Notes: generated from the letters alone by a model not told the origin. 64,000 nt of DNA from Acidobacteriota bacterium (GCA_013289585.1 JABCZR010000019.1:1-64000), one strand, 5' to 3'; positions 14,412-25,268 are shown, counted from the stretch's first letter. Numbers and translations: made by a program.

Positions 14412-17303
14412 CTAGTTCAGCTTCGCGTATTCGGCTTTTGCTTGCTGCAGGACGGGGACGTCGGGGTCAGCATCTTTCCATAGCGCCAGAAAATCCTGAT
14501 ACGCTTCGCGCGCCTTCGCTGTGTCTCCTTGCAGCACATAGGCGCGAGCGAGGCCAAGCTGCGAAAGTGGATGAACCAGACTCTCGGGGAAAATTGTGCG
14601 GTGAGCCAGAACCTTCTGGAACTCCGCGGCCGCTTCGGCGCCTCGGCCCCACCGAAGGTAAGCCAAGCCACGCTGGTAGATCGGGCCGAGGGCATTCAAC
14701 TCCGTCGGCCGCGCAGGTTCGAGGTCTTCCACTGCTTTGGCTGGATCGCGCTCAATCATTGAGCGTAGCACCGGTATTCGCTGGTTCTGGATAAGGGTTC
14801 CCTGAGGGAACTCCTTGCTGAGAAGCGCGATGGTCTTTCGCACGGTGGCCGTGTCGCCAGCTTGAGCGAAAACAGTGGCCACAGGGTTTTGTGTATCAAT
14901 AGTCCCGTCGAGCGCGAGCGCCTCTTGCGCCAAGACCTTGGCCTCTTTAAGGTTACCAACCATTGCTTCCGCGTTCGCCGCTCCAGCCAGGTAGTTCGCC
15001 GCGCGCTGTGAGTTGCGTCGGCTCTTGGCTTCCCCCACCGCCTGCTGAACGAATCCACGTGCCTCGCGCAACTTGCCGTAGTAGATTGCCATTCCTGCGC
15101 GATCGAGAAACAACAATCCACTGCCCGGTCTACCTTTCGCCCATTCGAGGTTTCGCTGTACGGTGGCCATGTCGCCTTCGAGGAAAGCAATGTCGTTTTG
15201 GATATCTCGGAGTAGCACCGAATCCATGCCTGCGTCGAAAGCGGCGCAGGATTTGCTTGGCCTCATCCAGCCGGTTGTTGTCCACGAAAAATCCGGCTGT
15301 GTCGGCATAGTTCATCTGGGACGAAGGGTCCAACTCCAACGCCTTACGCGAAGCCTCGAGCGCCTTCTCATGCTTGCCGAGGGCGCTATAGACCGTGCCG
15401 ATATTGAGCTGGGGTATTGAGTCTCGAGGGTAGGACTTCATCCATAGCTCATAGGTCTCAATAATCTTTGGGAAATCTCTCAGCCTGCCGTAATAATGGG
15501 ACATGATGTAAAACCGTTCGTGCTCGGTTACGCGGTCGCTAAGTTCGTAGGCCTTGGTGTCGTACTGGATTGCCCTGCCGATCTCACCGGCGTTGACATA
15601 AAGAGTGCTGAGTCGGGCGTAGGCCAGGGCAAAGTTTGGGTCGAGCTCGACGGCATGCTGGTAAAACGGTATGGCTTCCTCGTCCCCTTTCTTGTCGCGA
15701 GTCTCTTCGCCTTCCGAGAACGCTTTCAGTGCCTCCAGTGAGTAGGTTGTGGCGTCTTCGAGTGGTTTGTCGAGCTTTTGGACGGAGGCCAACGATTCGC
15801 CCAATTTGCCGCGCATGCGCGACGCGGCCTTGCCGAGCGCCGCCAATACTTTTTCCTTGCTTTCCGCCTGTTCCTGATCCTCCGCGATCGTATCGCCGTT
15901 GACGGCGTTGATGGCATTCAGGGTAACTACATACTGAGTGCCGAGCTAAGCGATGTTGCCGACAAGCACGGCCTTGGAGGAGGTTCGCTGGGCGAGATCG
16001 CGCGCTAATTCAGTTGTAAGGCGTTCCTCTTGCGATCGGCCCATGAGCTTCAGAGTCGCACGCACTTTCTGTTCTGACACGACATTCAAGAAGGGTGACT
16101 GGCCGAGATCCACTTCAAGAGCTTGCTTCAGAGTGTGGTCGAATATCTGATCTCCGGTAGTGTTTCTGTAAGCACAATGGAATCTCGCTCGGTAAGGGCA
16201 TGGACTTTTGTGGAGCGCCAATAGAGAGTACCGGCCACAATGGCCACCAATAGGGCCACTCCAGGCAAAAAGAATTTCCAATTGCGCGCCATGGGATTCT
16301 TTATTTGCGCAGATGTCGTGGGAGCAGAGGCGGCAGTCGTGCCGATTGAGGTTCTGGCCCTCTCCGATGACGATGAAGGCGCGGGTAAGGCGGCAGCTTC
16401 CTCCGGCACACTGTGCTGCGCAGTGCGTCCGGAATCGGTGTCGCGCTTGAGGCGTTGCAAGTCTGCATGCAGGTCGGCGGCGTGCTGGTAGCGGAGGTTG
16501 CAGTCTTTCTCGAGGGCCTTGTTGATGATGTCCTCCACGCGGGCGGGCAAGTCTGGATTCAGACGCACGGGCGGCAGAGGAGCCTTGTGAAGAATGGAAT
16601 CGAACATGGCTGCGGACGTTTCTCCACGAAAGGGAAGCCTCCCGGTAGCCATCTCGTAAAGCACGATGCCGAAAGAGAAGAGAACGGTGCGTGGATCCAG
16701 ATCCTTGCCGAAGGCCTGCTCGGGGGACATGTAGGCAACGGTGCCAAGAGCAGCTCCCGGACTGGTAAGGTTCTCGTGAGTAGCCTCAAGGGTGGGCAGC
16801 GAAGCGTCGCGATGGGGCGGCGCGCCTTTGTCAATGGACTGCTTGGCCAGGCCGAAGTCGAGAACTTTGGCGTGGCCGCGTTTTGTAATGAAAATGTTGG
16901 CGGGCTTGATATCGCGGTGAATGATGCCTTCGGCGTGGGCGGCGTCCAGAGCGTCGGCGATTTCTATGCCCACGGAAATCAGAGTGTCCAATTCCATCGG
17001 CTTGCTTGAAACGATGTGCTTGAGGGTCGAGCCGTCGAGAAACTCCATGGCGATGAAACGCTTGCCGTCGTGCTCGCCGATTTCATAAATCGTGCAAATA
17101 TTGGGGTGGTTGAGGGCGGAAGCGGCGCGAGCTTCGCGGCGGAAGCGCTCGAGAGCATGCGGGTCGCGGACCAGATCATCGGGGAGGAACTTGAGTGCCA
17201 CAAAGCGGCCAAGCTCAGTGTCTTCCGCCTTGTAGACAACACCCATGCCGCCGCCACCGAGCTTCTCCAGGATGCGGTAGTGCGAGATGGTCTGGCCGAT
17301 CAT
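14412..17303 (-). pseudogene. Ser/Thr protein kinase with TPR region, inactivated by two frameshifts and a stop
   Basis: The ancestral product was about 960 residues. The kinase part reads from [20 protein letters not shown] at 17303: P-loop [11 protein letters not shown], catalytic [17 protein letters not shown], and a transmembrane helix ([19 protein letters not shown]). The frame then breaks near 16165: it ends in ...[18 protein letters not shown], while the next frame carries the expected [24 protein letters not shown] at 15949-15951 (VLVGNIA stop LGTQY) interrupts the following domain. A second shift near 15240 separates the two halves of the TPR array, which then runs to AEYAKLN at 14412. 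The pieces are otherwise well conserved, so decay is recent. The N-terminal 391-residue kinase fragment could still be made. Sequencing error is unlikely to explain all three lesions. Confidence 0.85.
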
Positions 17304-17561
17304 TGCAGGGAAACCGCTCTTGGCAAGGCATGTTAGGGTGTGCTGAAAGACAAGTCAACGTGGACGACGAACCAATTGACTACCGAATGGTCGGCAAGAC
17401 GGAAGCGGTGCGAATCGGGTTTCGAGAATAACTTCCGCATTGCCCGTTAATCGGGCAAATGGCTGAGGATATTGACGAAGATCGCTCCCGCGTCGTTAAA
17501 TAACCTTCCGTTGACGTTAGGAAAATAACGACTGCCATTAGCCCTATCTTGGAGGGAGGCC

Positions 17562-19616
17562 ATGAGACCGAAACGCACCCTTCCCATCATTCTCTCGGCT
17601 GTTCTTGCCATGATCGCACGGGGGTGGGCTGCCCAACAGACCGCAGCGCCTGGCAGCAACGTGCCCCCACTTCCATCCGATATTCCCGCAGACGCAAATC
17701 GTTCCTCGGTGCTGATGATGGGAACGCTCGCGGGTCAACAAGCGACCTGGAAAACGTCAGACGGACAACTCCACGTGTTTTTCCAGTTCAACGATCGCGG
17801 GCGCGGGCCGAAGACCACTACCGTCTTCATCCTGGGCAAGAATGGAAATCCAGTCTCCGAAGTGATTAAGGGAAATGACTATCTGAAAACGGACGTCGCT
17901 GAAGAATTTTCGCTGGATCGTGAAACAGCTCACTGGAAAAACAGGGCGGAGCAAGGTTCCAGGACCATGGACGGCAACACATTCTACGTTTCAATGAATG
18001 GTCCGCCCGAGGAGACTACGCTTCTCGTCTGCACAGCGCTGGCGAACGGGGGGAGAATCGCCTTGCTGCCCGAAGGAGAAGCGCAAGTCCGCCAAGTCTC
18101 GCAACTCGACCTCGAGGCGGCAGGCAAAAAGAAGCACGTGCAGCTTTACAGCGTGAGCGGCCTCCATTTCTTGCCGCAGTACATCTGGCTCGACGAAGCG
18201 CACGAATTCTTTGCCGCCGGGAATCGCTGGCTGACGGTCATTCGCGAGGGCTGGGAAGGCACTCAGGAAGCCTTACTAGCCACTCAAGAACGAGTTGCCG
18301 TGGCACGAAACGCCGAGCTCGCCCAAAAACTGGCTCATCGCTATGCCCAGGGCATCGTTTTCCAGCATGCGAACATTTTCGACGCGCACACCGCGAAGAT
18401 CGTATCCGACCAGACAGTGGTGATCGTGGGCAATCGCATCGCTAAGGTGGGCGCGAGCCACTCGGAAAATTCGCCCGCTGGCGCGCTGGTGATTGATGCA
18501 ACCGGGAAGACGCTCATCCCGGGCTTATGGGATATGCATGCCCATGTTGGCGACGGAGACGGCTTTCTGAACCTCGCGGCAGGAGTCACCACAGTCAGGG
18601 ATCTAGGAAACACCATCGATGAGCTCATGGCGCGCCGCAAACGCATTGAGGAAGGCGCCGAACTCGGCACGCGCATCATCCTCGCGGGAATCATTGATGG
18701 ACCCGGCCCCTACCAGGGACCGACTAAAGTGCTCGTGGCAAACGAGGCGGAAGCGCGGGCGGCGGTAGACAATTACGTCAAACTCGGCTATGAGCAGATC
18801 AAAATCTACAGCTCGGTCAAACCGGAACTCGTTCCTGCGATCATTGACGAAGCTCATAAGGCCGGACGGCGCGTCAGCGGGCATATTCCGGCCTACATGA
18901 CGGCGTCGGAGTGCGTGAAACTCGGCTACGACGAGATTCAACACGTAAACTTCCTAGTCCTTAATTTCTTCCCGGACGTCAAGGAAACTCAGACCCGCCT
19001 CCGAATAACCGAGCCGGCCAAACTCGCGGCTGGCTTGGATTTGGGTTCCAGTGAGGTGCAGGGTTTTATCCAATTGCTGAAGGACCATCACACAATCGTG
19101 GATCCAACGATGAGCATCTTTGAAGGCCAGTACACCGCCAAGCCCGGGGAGATTTCTCCCGGATACACGGCGGTCTTCAAGCGGCTCCCGGTACAAGTGC
19201 GACGCGGGATGCTGAATGGTGGTCTACAGGCGCCCCCGGGAATGGAAGCACGATATCGCGAGTCCTTTGCAAAGATGGTTGCTCTGGTGGGACTGCTCTA
19301 CAAAGCTGGAGTGCCAATCGAGGCGGGAACGGATTCACTCCCTGGCTTCGCCCTTCACCGTGAGCTTGAATTGGACACGCAAGCGGGGATCCCTGCGGCT
19401 GAAGTGCTCAAGCTGGCTACGCTGGGTGCCGCACGGATCATGAAGCACGATACCGAGCTGGGCTCACTTGCGCCTGGAAAGTTGGCGGATATGGTCTTGA
19501 TCGACGGCAATCCCGCGGCAACCATAAGCGATATTCGGAAACCGGTAGTCGTCGTCAAAGACGGTGTCCTGTATAGGCCCTCGGAGTTAAATACCGCGTT
19601 GGGAATTCAGCCGTAA
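17562..19616 (+). CDS. Secreted amidohydrolase-family protein
   Basis: 684 residues with an N-terminal signal (MRPKRTLPIILSAVLAMIAR). Residues 40-230 form an uncharacterised beta-rich region; residues ~265-670 are a metal-dependent amidohydrolase: IFDAHTAKIVSDQTVVIVGN, metal ligands in WDMHAHVG, IKIYSS (possible carbamylated Lys), SGHIPAYM and IQHVNF, and the catalytic Asp in EAGTDSLPG, then LGSLAPGKLADMVLIDGNP. This matches imidazolonepropionase- or prolidase-like secreted hydrolases common in Acidobacteria. The substrate cannot be told from sequence. The ATG follows GGAGGGAGGCC. The upstream 258 bases to the kinase pseudogene, which is divergent, hold nothing recognisable. Confidence 0.85.
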   Translation: MRPKRTLPIILSAVLAMIARGWAAQQTAAPGSNVPPLPSDIPADANRSSVLMMGTLAGQQATWKTSDGQLHVFFQFNDRGRGPKTTTVFILGKNGNPVSEVIKGNDYLKTDVAEEFSLDRETAHWKNRAEQGSRTMDGNTFYVSMNGPPEETTLLVCTALANGGRIALLPEGEAQVRQVSQLDLEAAGKKKHVQLYSVSGLHFLPQYIWLDEAHEFFAAGNRWLTVIREGWEGTQEALLATQERVAVARNAELAQKLAHRYAQGIVFQHANIFDAHTAKIVSDQTVVIVGNRIAKVGASHSENSPAGALVIDATGKTLIPGLWDMHAHVGDGDGFLNLAAGVTTVRDLGNTIDELMARRKRIEEGAELGTRIILAGIIDGPGPYQGPTKVLVANEAEARAAVDNYVKLGYEQIKIYSSVKPELVPAIIDEAHKAGRRVSGHIPAYMTASECVKLGYDEIQHVNFLVLNFFPDVKETQTRLRITEPAKLAAGLDLGSSEVQGFIQLLKDHHTIVDPTMSIFEGQYTAKPGEISPGYTAVFKRLPVQVRRGMLNGGLQAPPGMEARYRESFAKMVALVGLLYKAGVPIEAGTDSLPGFALHRELELDTQAGIPAAEVLKLATLGAARIMKHDTELGSLAPGKLADMVLIDGNPAATISDIRKPVVVVKDGVLYRPSELNTALGIQP

Positions 19617-20345
19617 GACCAGTCTTCAATCCAGGGCATCTTGCGGATTGCAAGATCTTGGCCGCCTGCGGTTTGTGTTACCTACGAATGGCCGGTGATA
19701 GACCGCAACGGGATCCTGGACGCCGCGTTTGACCGGCGCGATGCTTAGGAGTGCAGAGGGCATCGTTTGCGATTGAGCGTGAGGAAGGTTGGTGATCCGA
19801 GGAGATATCGGGCATCCGCCGACGGGCTTTCAGGGGCGTATCACAGCAGGCTTGGCTTAATTGGGAAAAACTGGCGCGGGCTGCCGGGTCCAGTTCGATG
19901 ATTTCCTTGCGGAATCAGGAAACGTGGAGGCGAAGGGAGGTCCGACCCAGTAGCCCGCAATGAGTGGATGTGCATATTGCATGCCAATCAAGAAGCACAA
20001 GCACAGGTTTCCAAAGCCGAGCTAACTCCAAGACGTGGTAGTAGATAGGGTCAGAACCGACGTCCGATCACTGCCGGCCTTCAGATTCAATCTTTCCAGC
20101 AGGGCAGGAGTCTACCAAGGTTGTGCAAATCTTTTTCGTATCGGCTTCCATTCCCTCGAATTCGTACTTTTCAGGTTACAGCGTTAGGCACGGAGTTTAG
20201 TAAGCCAGTGGAGGTCCACGTTCTCGACAGTTCGCATGAATTGTCGCGACTGGCATGTACCAAAGGGGGACGACCGTGGGAGTCCAAAGTCCCTGGCTGT
20301 AACCGAACCAGATGCTTAGCCGTCGAAAAATCAGAGGAACATGAG
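19617..20345. other. 729-base region without a convincing gene
   Basis: One short frame at 19665-19748 (PAVCVTYEWPVIDRNGILDA) resembles the ATYVIDRDG segment of AhpC/TlpA-type peroxiredoxins, without the rest of the protein. It may be a relic. The remainder has no long frame with coding character, no palindrome family member and no RNA gene I recognise. An in-frame extension of the next gene (from 20121) exists but lacks a ribosome-binding site. Confidence 0.4.
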
Positions 20346-21041
20346 ATGCGAGTTCCGCTCCTCGGGTTGTTGTTCACGTTGCTTGTGGTACCGCCAGTTC
20401 TTGCCCAGCAAAGCTCCCATCACACAATACCCAATTCCCTGAAAGGTTTTGACAAACAGTACAAGAACCTTTTCAAGGCATACGAGAAGGCAGACAACCC
20501 TTTCAAATCAAGCAAAAAGGAAAATGGGCAGGAGTTGATCGAGCAATTTCGTGCCTTCGCCATCCCAGAACATTGGTTCACAGATGTGTTTGGTCCGGAA
20601 CAGGGACCAAAGTTCGTCAAACAATATTCCGAACTGTTCAAGGGTTTTCACTTTTCCACCATCCATGAATTCCGCACCTTACTCGGTGAGGATACAGCCC
20701 AGGTTAATACAGAAGGGTTGAGAGCCGACCAAGTCAATCCGCTAAGGTCAACGCAGACTTCTCTTGTGCCTCTTCCCCGGGTGCAAGTCTTCCGAGTCCA
20801 GCATTTCACGGCACCACGTTCCATTATGTGTGCAGATTGCTCCGACACATACACCGGACGTTACTACAGTTTTTTCTATGTTGAATCCTTCATTTACATC
20901 GATGGTGCATTCCGGTTCGTCGGCAGCTGCGATTGTCCTTTCTGGAGCCCGTGTTCCACGAATGACCCGGTCCTCGAAGGCCAACTTGTCAAGCAGGTGC
21001 ATCCAGCCAATTCCAAGACTTCGAAAACCCGGCCGAACTAG
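20346..21041 (+). CDS. Secreted cysteine-containing protein of unknown function
   Basis: 231 residues from the ATG at 20346, which follows AGAGGAACATGAG and opens with the signal peptide MRVPLLGLLFTLLVVPPVLA ending AQQ. The ORF is open upstream to 20121, but that extension looks non-coding. The mature protein has a helical charged N-terminal half and a C-terminal half with CADCSDTYTG, GSCDCPFWSPC, possibly disulfide-linked or metal-binding. No family recognised; neighbours give no hint. Confidence 0.6.
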   Translation: MRVPLLGLLFTLLVVPPVLAQQSSHHTIPNSLKGFDKQYKNLFKAYEKADNPFKSSKKENGQELIEQFRAFAIPEHWFTDVFGPEQGPKFVKQYSELFKGFHFSTIHEFRTLLGEDTAQVNTEGLRADQVNPLRSTQTSLVPLPRVQVFRVQHFTAPRSIMCADCSDTYTGRYYSFFYVESFIYIDGAFRFVGSCDCPFWSPCSTNDPVLEGQLVKQVHPANSKTSKTRPN

Positions 21042-21152
21042 CAGGTGAATTGGTTCAAGGTTTGGATTCGCTGTGCCTAAACTTTCCGATAAGCGTGTGG
21101 AGCATGCAGCTTGGGAGGAGCCTGCCAAAACTATGGCAGGGAAAAACTAAAT

Positions 21153-21683
21153 CTATAGGCCGAACATGGAGTTGACCCCTGCGCGCGGGCCCTCGACAGA
21201 AGGCTCTCGGCGTTCAAGGGCGGGAAGAGGCGGCTGCTGGGCGACTGGCACTGGAGTCGCAGGCTGTTGGACGGTAGGCTGATCCATCGTGGGCATCGGA
21301 GCCGCAGCCGCAGCGCTGGGAGTTGCAACGGTCGGGATAGCAGTGGTTGGCGGAGCAGCGAGCTGCTGCAGATAGGCGAGATCGCGAGGCTCTTCGGTGC
21401 CCGGCTGAACGGCGGGGAAAGACAAATTCATTTGATGCTCCATTGCGCTGGCGATGCGGTGCAACTGCCAGATGAGCTTTTCAAGCTGTTTCGATTGGCC
21501 AACGTTTAATTTGCGGTCCCACAGAAAGCGAATGGACAACACCACGAGAATAGGGAGGCCGATGGCCAGTGTAGCGAGAACGATGTTGAGGAGCAGCGAG
21601 TCGAGCGGTGTGAGGGATTGGGTCAATGGCGCCTCCAAATGCAGGGCTGGAGGCAGAATACAGCAGCGCGGCGGTGGTGACAA
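21153..21683 (-). CDS. Single-pass membrane protein with proline/alanine-rich tail, unknown function
   Basis: 176 residues. Residues 20-52 contain one hydrophobic helix (LLNIVLATLAIGLPILVVLSI), followed by a charged helix (DRKLNVGQSKQLEKLIWQLH) and a low-complexity Pro/Ala/Gln tail. The composition of the tail is typical of extracytoplasmic or linker sequence. Start uncertain; nothing links it to the GH30 gene 63 bases upstream on the same strand except co-orientation. Confidence 0.5.
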   Translation of the reverse strand: MSPPPRCCILPPALHLEAPLTQSLTPLDSLLLNIVLATLAIGLPILVVLSIRFLWDRKLNVGQSKQLEKLIWQLHRIASAMEHQMNLSFPAVQPGTEEPRDLAYLQQLAAPPTTAIPTVATPSAAAAAPMPTMDQPTVQQPATPVPVAQQPPLPALERREPSVEGPRAGVNSMFGL

Positions 21684-21746
21684 TCGAGCAAGTGTTGCGT
21701 CGACCCATTGAGCCCGCCGCGTTTACCAGGCACGGCGAAGGAAAAT

Positions 21747-23264
21747 TCAGCTCCAACGCAGCGCAGTGATGGAATCCGCGGTCAGCCCTATTTTGGCGGT
21801 CTGGCCGGCGCACGCCACGGTCACCTCCTTCGCTTCACCTGGATTCGTCAGCACCAGCACCATCGAGCCGTCGGGATTCTTCGCCGCAATGTGAAACACG
21901 CGCGAAGTCGCGGCACTATACGGAATCCCCGCCCCAATTGCTAATGGTCCCGGCTGAACGACCAGCACCCCGTTCACTGCCGGTGCGTCGCCGTTGGAGT
22001 CGTGGGAAGCGACAATCACAGCGCCGCGGCGAATTGCCCGCGCAAACTGCACTAGCGCCCAATACAAGCCCGGCTGCGTGATTTCTTTCGTCACGGAATG
22101 AATCTGCACCAGCCCGCCACAATCGAAAGGACCGATGTTGGGCCGCCCGCGCTCATCCAGAGCCAGATTCCAAGTAGTGATGCTCTGCGGCCCGTTCGCC
22201 AGAATGCCGCTGAACGTCGCCCCCCACTTGCACCAGTTCGTCCAATAATCAGGGAACTTGTAGTCATCCCCGCCCTCGGTCCAATGCATTTCGACGTCCG
22301 GAAATTTCTGCTTCACGTTACCCATCATCTCCGGACTGCCCAGGTAGCCGTGCCAAGCCACGGTGTTGACGTATTGCTTGAAGCGGGGCCTGGACAGTTG
22401 ATCCAGGGCGCGGCCCCACAAATTATAGTTGTGGTCGAGCGTCCAGATCTTCGTGCCGCTTGCTTCGAGCAACGGGCCGAGCGCTACGACGAGGCGCTCT
22501 TCGTCCTCTTCCGGCCACGGACACGCCGGCATTCGCCCGCCCTGATCCGCATCGAGCTCGTTTTGAGTGGTGACGGCGCGCACAGTGACGCCCGCTGCCG
22601 CGTAGGCCTCCACGAATTTCTGCAGGTACCGCGCGTAGGAAGGAATATTTTCCGGGCGAATGTTTCCGCCCAACATCGAGTTGCTGTACTTCATCCATCC
22701 AGGAGGGCTCCACGGCGATCCGTACAAAAACAGATCCGGATTCGCGCCGAGCGCCGCGCGCAACGTCGGTAAAATGTAGTCGCGGTCGTGGTCGATGCTG
22801 AAGCGCTTCAACTCCGGATCGGCAGCACCGTCGTCGTAGCTGTAGGCGGCGGTGCTGTAATCGCTCGCGCCAATGGGAATGCGTCCCACGCTCAGCGCAT
22901 GCTGGTCCTGCCCGAACATCGTATGCAGGAGGTTCGCGCGATCGTTATCGCTCAGGCGCGAGAGCGTGAAACACGAAGCATCGGTAAACGCCGCGCCAAA
23001 TCCCAAGATCTTCTGCGCTGGTTTCGCCGGGTCCACCGTCACGTCCGCCGGCGCGGCCTTTTTCATTGTCTTGGTCCATGAAATCTCCGCCCCCGGTGCC
23101 AGGCGCTTCCCGCTCTTATCGGTAATTTCTGTCTGTGCGGGCTTCGCCGGCGCCTGGGCCTCATGCCCTTCGACTTTAGCGTTTGCCGGTACTCCTAACG
23201 CGGAAGCCGCCGCTGCACCGATTCCCAGCCCCGCATACTTCAAAACTTCTCGCCGTGTTGTCAC
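21747..23264 (-). CDS. GH30-family glycoside hydrolase (glucosylceramidase-like), exported
   Basis: 505 residues. The N-terminus MTTRREVLKYAGLGIGAAAA is Tat-like (RRExLK, a variant of SRRxFLK) followed by a hydrophobic stretch. The GH30 fold follows: LGFGAAFTDASCFTL, WSPPGWMKYSNSMLGG, acid/base Glu in TTQNELD (E236), nucleophile Glu in HWTEGG (E330), and TTWNLALDERGRPNIGPF. Characterised relatives hydrolyse glucosylceramide, beta-1,6-glucans or xylans. The C-terminal ~90 residues form the usual beta-sandwich side domain. Complete length for the family. Confidence 0.92.
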   Translation of the reverse strand: MTTRREVLKYAGLGIGAAAASALGVPANAKVEGHEAQAPAKPAQTEITDKSGKRLAPGAEISWTKTMKKAAPADVTVDPAKPAQKILGFGAAFTDASCFTLSRLSDNDRANLLHTMFGQDQHALSVGRIPIGASDYSTAAYSYDDGAADPELKRFSIDHDRDYILPTLRAALGANPDLFLYGSPWSPPGWMKYSNSMLGGNIRPENIPSYARYLQKFVEAYAAAGVTVRAVTTQNELDADQGGRMPACPWPEEDEERLVVALGPLLEASGTKIWTLDHNYNLWGRALDQLSRPRFKQYVNTVAWHGYLGSPEMMGNVKQKFPDVEMHWTEGGDDYKFPDYWTNWCKWGATFSGILANGPQSITTWNLALDERGRPNIGPFDCGGLVQIHSVTKEITQPGLYWALVQFARAIRRGAVIVASHDSNGDAPAVNGVLVVQPGPLAIGAGIPYSAATSRVFHIAAKNPDGSMVLVLTNPGEAKEVTVACAGQTAKIGLTADSITALRWS

Positions 23265-23588
23265 GCTCAGCTCCCTGCTATCCCTGAATCACTCACGCAG
23301 CTTCCAATCAAGGTAGTTTGTTTCGCCGGACAGCATACTGCAAAACGTATTGTCTGGGCACCCCGCCGTGTCTTGGCTTGTTTGAATGAATAAGCCGGAT
23401 TGCCGGACATTTCCGAAAAGAACGTCAATCAAGACTTGAGCTGAGTTAGCAAATTGGGCCGCCGTCCGGTTGGCCGAAAGTGCCTCTTGACGCCAGCGAT
23501 TGCCAATTCGCCTGATGGATGTACGATCATCTCTCAGGAGCTCGCCCAATGCGCTCCGTCGATTTCAGCTCTACACAGGAGGCACCGC

Positions 23589-24035
23589 ATGAATCTGCCT
23601 GATGCGCCGATTGCAAACGAAGGCTTCTTCGCCACGCACTTCCTCACCGTGAGGGACCAGGAAAAATCGAGGGATTTTTACGTCCGAATTCTTGGCGGGA
23701 AAGTGGTCAAGCCGGAAAATCCCTGCTACATCAAGCTGGCTAACAGCTGGATGATTCTCAATTCCGGCGGTGGCCCGACTCCCGACAAGCCAGAGGTTCT
23801 CCTCGAAACCCCTTCGGATCTCAACCGAGTGAATAGCTTCCTTAACTTACGCGTCGCGGACATCTGGGCCTGCTACAAAGAATGGGGCGACAAGGGAGCG
23901 GTCTTTCTCACTGAGCCGCTGGACAATCACGGCTGGGAATGGCGTTGTTACATGCGTGATCCCGACGGCTACCTCATCGAGGTCGGCCAATATACTCAAG
24001 CGTCGATCGACCGTTTCAAAAAGTACGCCAGTTGA
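23589..24035 (+). CDS. VOC (glyoxalase/bleomycin-resistance) family protein
   Basis: 148 residues from the ATG at 23589, six bases after AGGAGG, an ideal ribosome-binding site; the longer ORF from 23454 is rejected for that reason. The fold repeats are visible: HFLTVRDQEKSRDFYVRILG at the start, and WRCYMRDPDGYLIEVGQYT at the end, the Glu of which is a usual metal ligand, paired with the N-terminal His. The substrate is unknown; such proteins are dioxygenases, isomerases or resistance proteins. Confidence 0.88.
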   Translation: MNLPDAPIANEGFFATHFLTVRDQEKSRDFYVRILGGKVVKPENPCYIKLANSWMILNSGGGPTPDKPEVLLETPSDLNRVNSFLNLRVADIWACYKEWGDKGAVFLTEPLDNHGWEWRCYMRDPDGYLIEVGQYTQASIDRFKKYAS

Positions 24036-24144
24036 ATTGCGAGCTTTACCAGCCTCAGCAGTTCTTGCGATTTTCCGGGGCCTGGAAATGGTTCGGGGCG
24101 ATCATCCAGCATGAATGTCCGGAGCACATGCCCTGAAGCTTTGC

Positions 24145-24759
24145 TTAGTTGCCGTACCGTTCGAGGATCGGACGCACGCGCGCCTTTACTGACGCGTCCG
24201 TGAGCGACTCATAAAACCGCCGGATCTGCGGGACGAGCCTATATTCCGATCGATTCTGGACAATCGCGTTCAGCGCATGCTCGCGCGCATTGTCCGGCAT
24301 CCCCGGCGCGGATAGCGCATCGACATAGGCATCGACGGCCCGGGCATCGTGGATATTGGACAAGGCGTCTACAATCGCCGAGAAGGCCGCCGGATCCGCC
24401 TCCGTCCGAAGAGCGGCAATAAGCGCGTTAACGGCGCGTGGACCTTTTGCGTCCCCGAGCTTTTCGGCAGCGCTTATCCGTCTTAACGACGACGGTGAGC
24501 GTAGCGCTTCGATCTCGGCATCCGACTCTTGAATCGACAATGAACCAGGGTCAGCGATCCGGCGCTGAAACTCTTCGGATCTTTGGCGCTGCGCCGCGGC
24601 CGACTCCGCTTGGCTCTTGCGCTCGTATTCCTCTCGCGCGGCTTCCATCTGCCGCCGGCGTTCGGCCGGAACGCTTTCAATCGAGCAGCCAGTCTCCAGC
24701 AAGGCCAAGGTGACTCCCGCGATAAAGAAGAGGGACGTCAGGATTCGCTTCGTCGCCAT
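24145..24759 (-). CDS. Lipoprotein with HEAT-like repeats
   Basis: 204 residues from the ATG at 24759 (MATKRILTSLFFIAGVTLAL); ETGC is the lipobox. A charged coiled-coil-like stretch (RRRQMEAAREEYERKSQAES) follows, then two or three HEAT-like helical pairs (AAEKLGDAKGPRAVNALIAA, AIVDALSNIHDARAVDAYVD). GGAG lies about ten bases upstream of this start; the longer ORF from 24945 adds residues of no protein character. Probably a scaffold at the inner face of the outer membrane or the periplasmic face; function unknown. Confidence 0.7.
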   Translation of the reverse strand: MATKRILTSLFFIAGVTLALLETGCSIESVPAERRRQMEAAREEYERKSQAESAAAQRQRSEEFQRRIADPGSLSIQESDAEIEALRSPSSLRRISAAEKLGDAKGPRAVNALIAALRTEADPAAFSAIVDALSNIHDARAVDAYVDALSAPGMPDNAREHALNAIVQNRSEYRLVPQIRRFYESLTDASVKARVRPILERYGN

Positions 24760-25268
24760 TACAGGTTTTCTCCGGCGGAGAGCCCGCCCTCCGAGACAGA
24801 ATTCCGTTCCGACTCTGATTCTCCGGCACTTCGTTGATGGGAGCGTTGCACGACAGAGTAAGTGTGCCCTGTCGGTAAGGTCCAATCCGCAGGCCGCGTG
24901 ATCGGCTCTTTGAGTGAGCCGCATCGCTGTGCACGCCGCATACATCTCCGGTTCCTTCTTTTGCGGGAAACGGCGTTGCGGGAAATAGTGATCCCATCAC
25001 TGTATGAAGAGCGTAGGGCACAGCTGGGGAACAAATCGAGAGGATAGATTGGCAGCTAACCTGCGCCAACAGAAGAGCTTCGGGAGTGAGGAAAAATTGA
25101 CATTGCGATTACAGCGCAGGCTGTGACTTTGAAGCGAGCGGCGCGTCTCATAGGGTGTACGCGTATTGAGGATGATTGTTTAAACGATATCTGAAGCAGC
25201 CGAAACAAGGCACCGGCTCGGAATGCGGCGGTTATCGAAAACATTTCAAGCGTCACAAAGGAGAAATG
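24760..25268. other. 509-base divergent intergenic region
   Basis: Separates a minus-strand lipoprotein gene from a plus-strand secreted-protein gene. TTGACA at 25097-25102 resembles a -35 hexamer, but no matching -10 follows at 16-18 bases. No repeat family member, RNA gene or long coding frame is seen. Confidence 0.4.

Noticed and set aside
25097-25102. TTGACA as a promoter -35
   Set aside because: No -10-like sequence 16-18 bases further.
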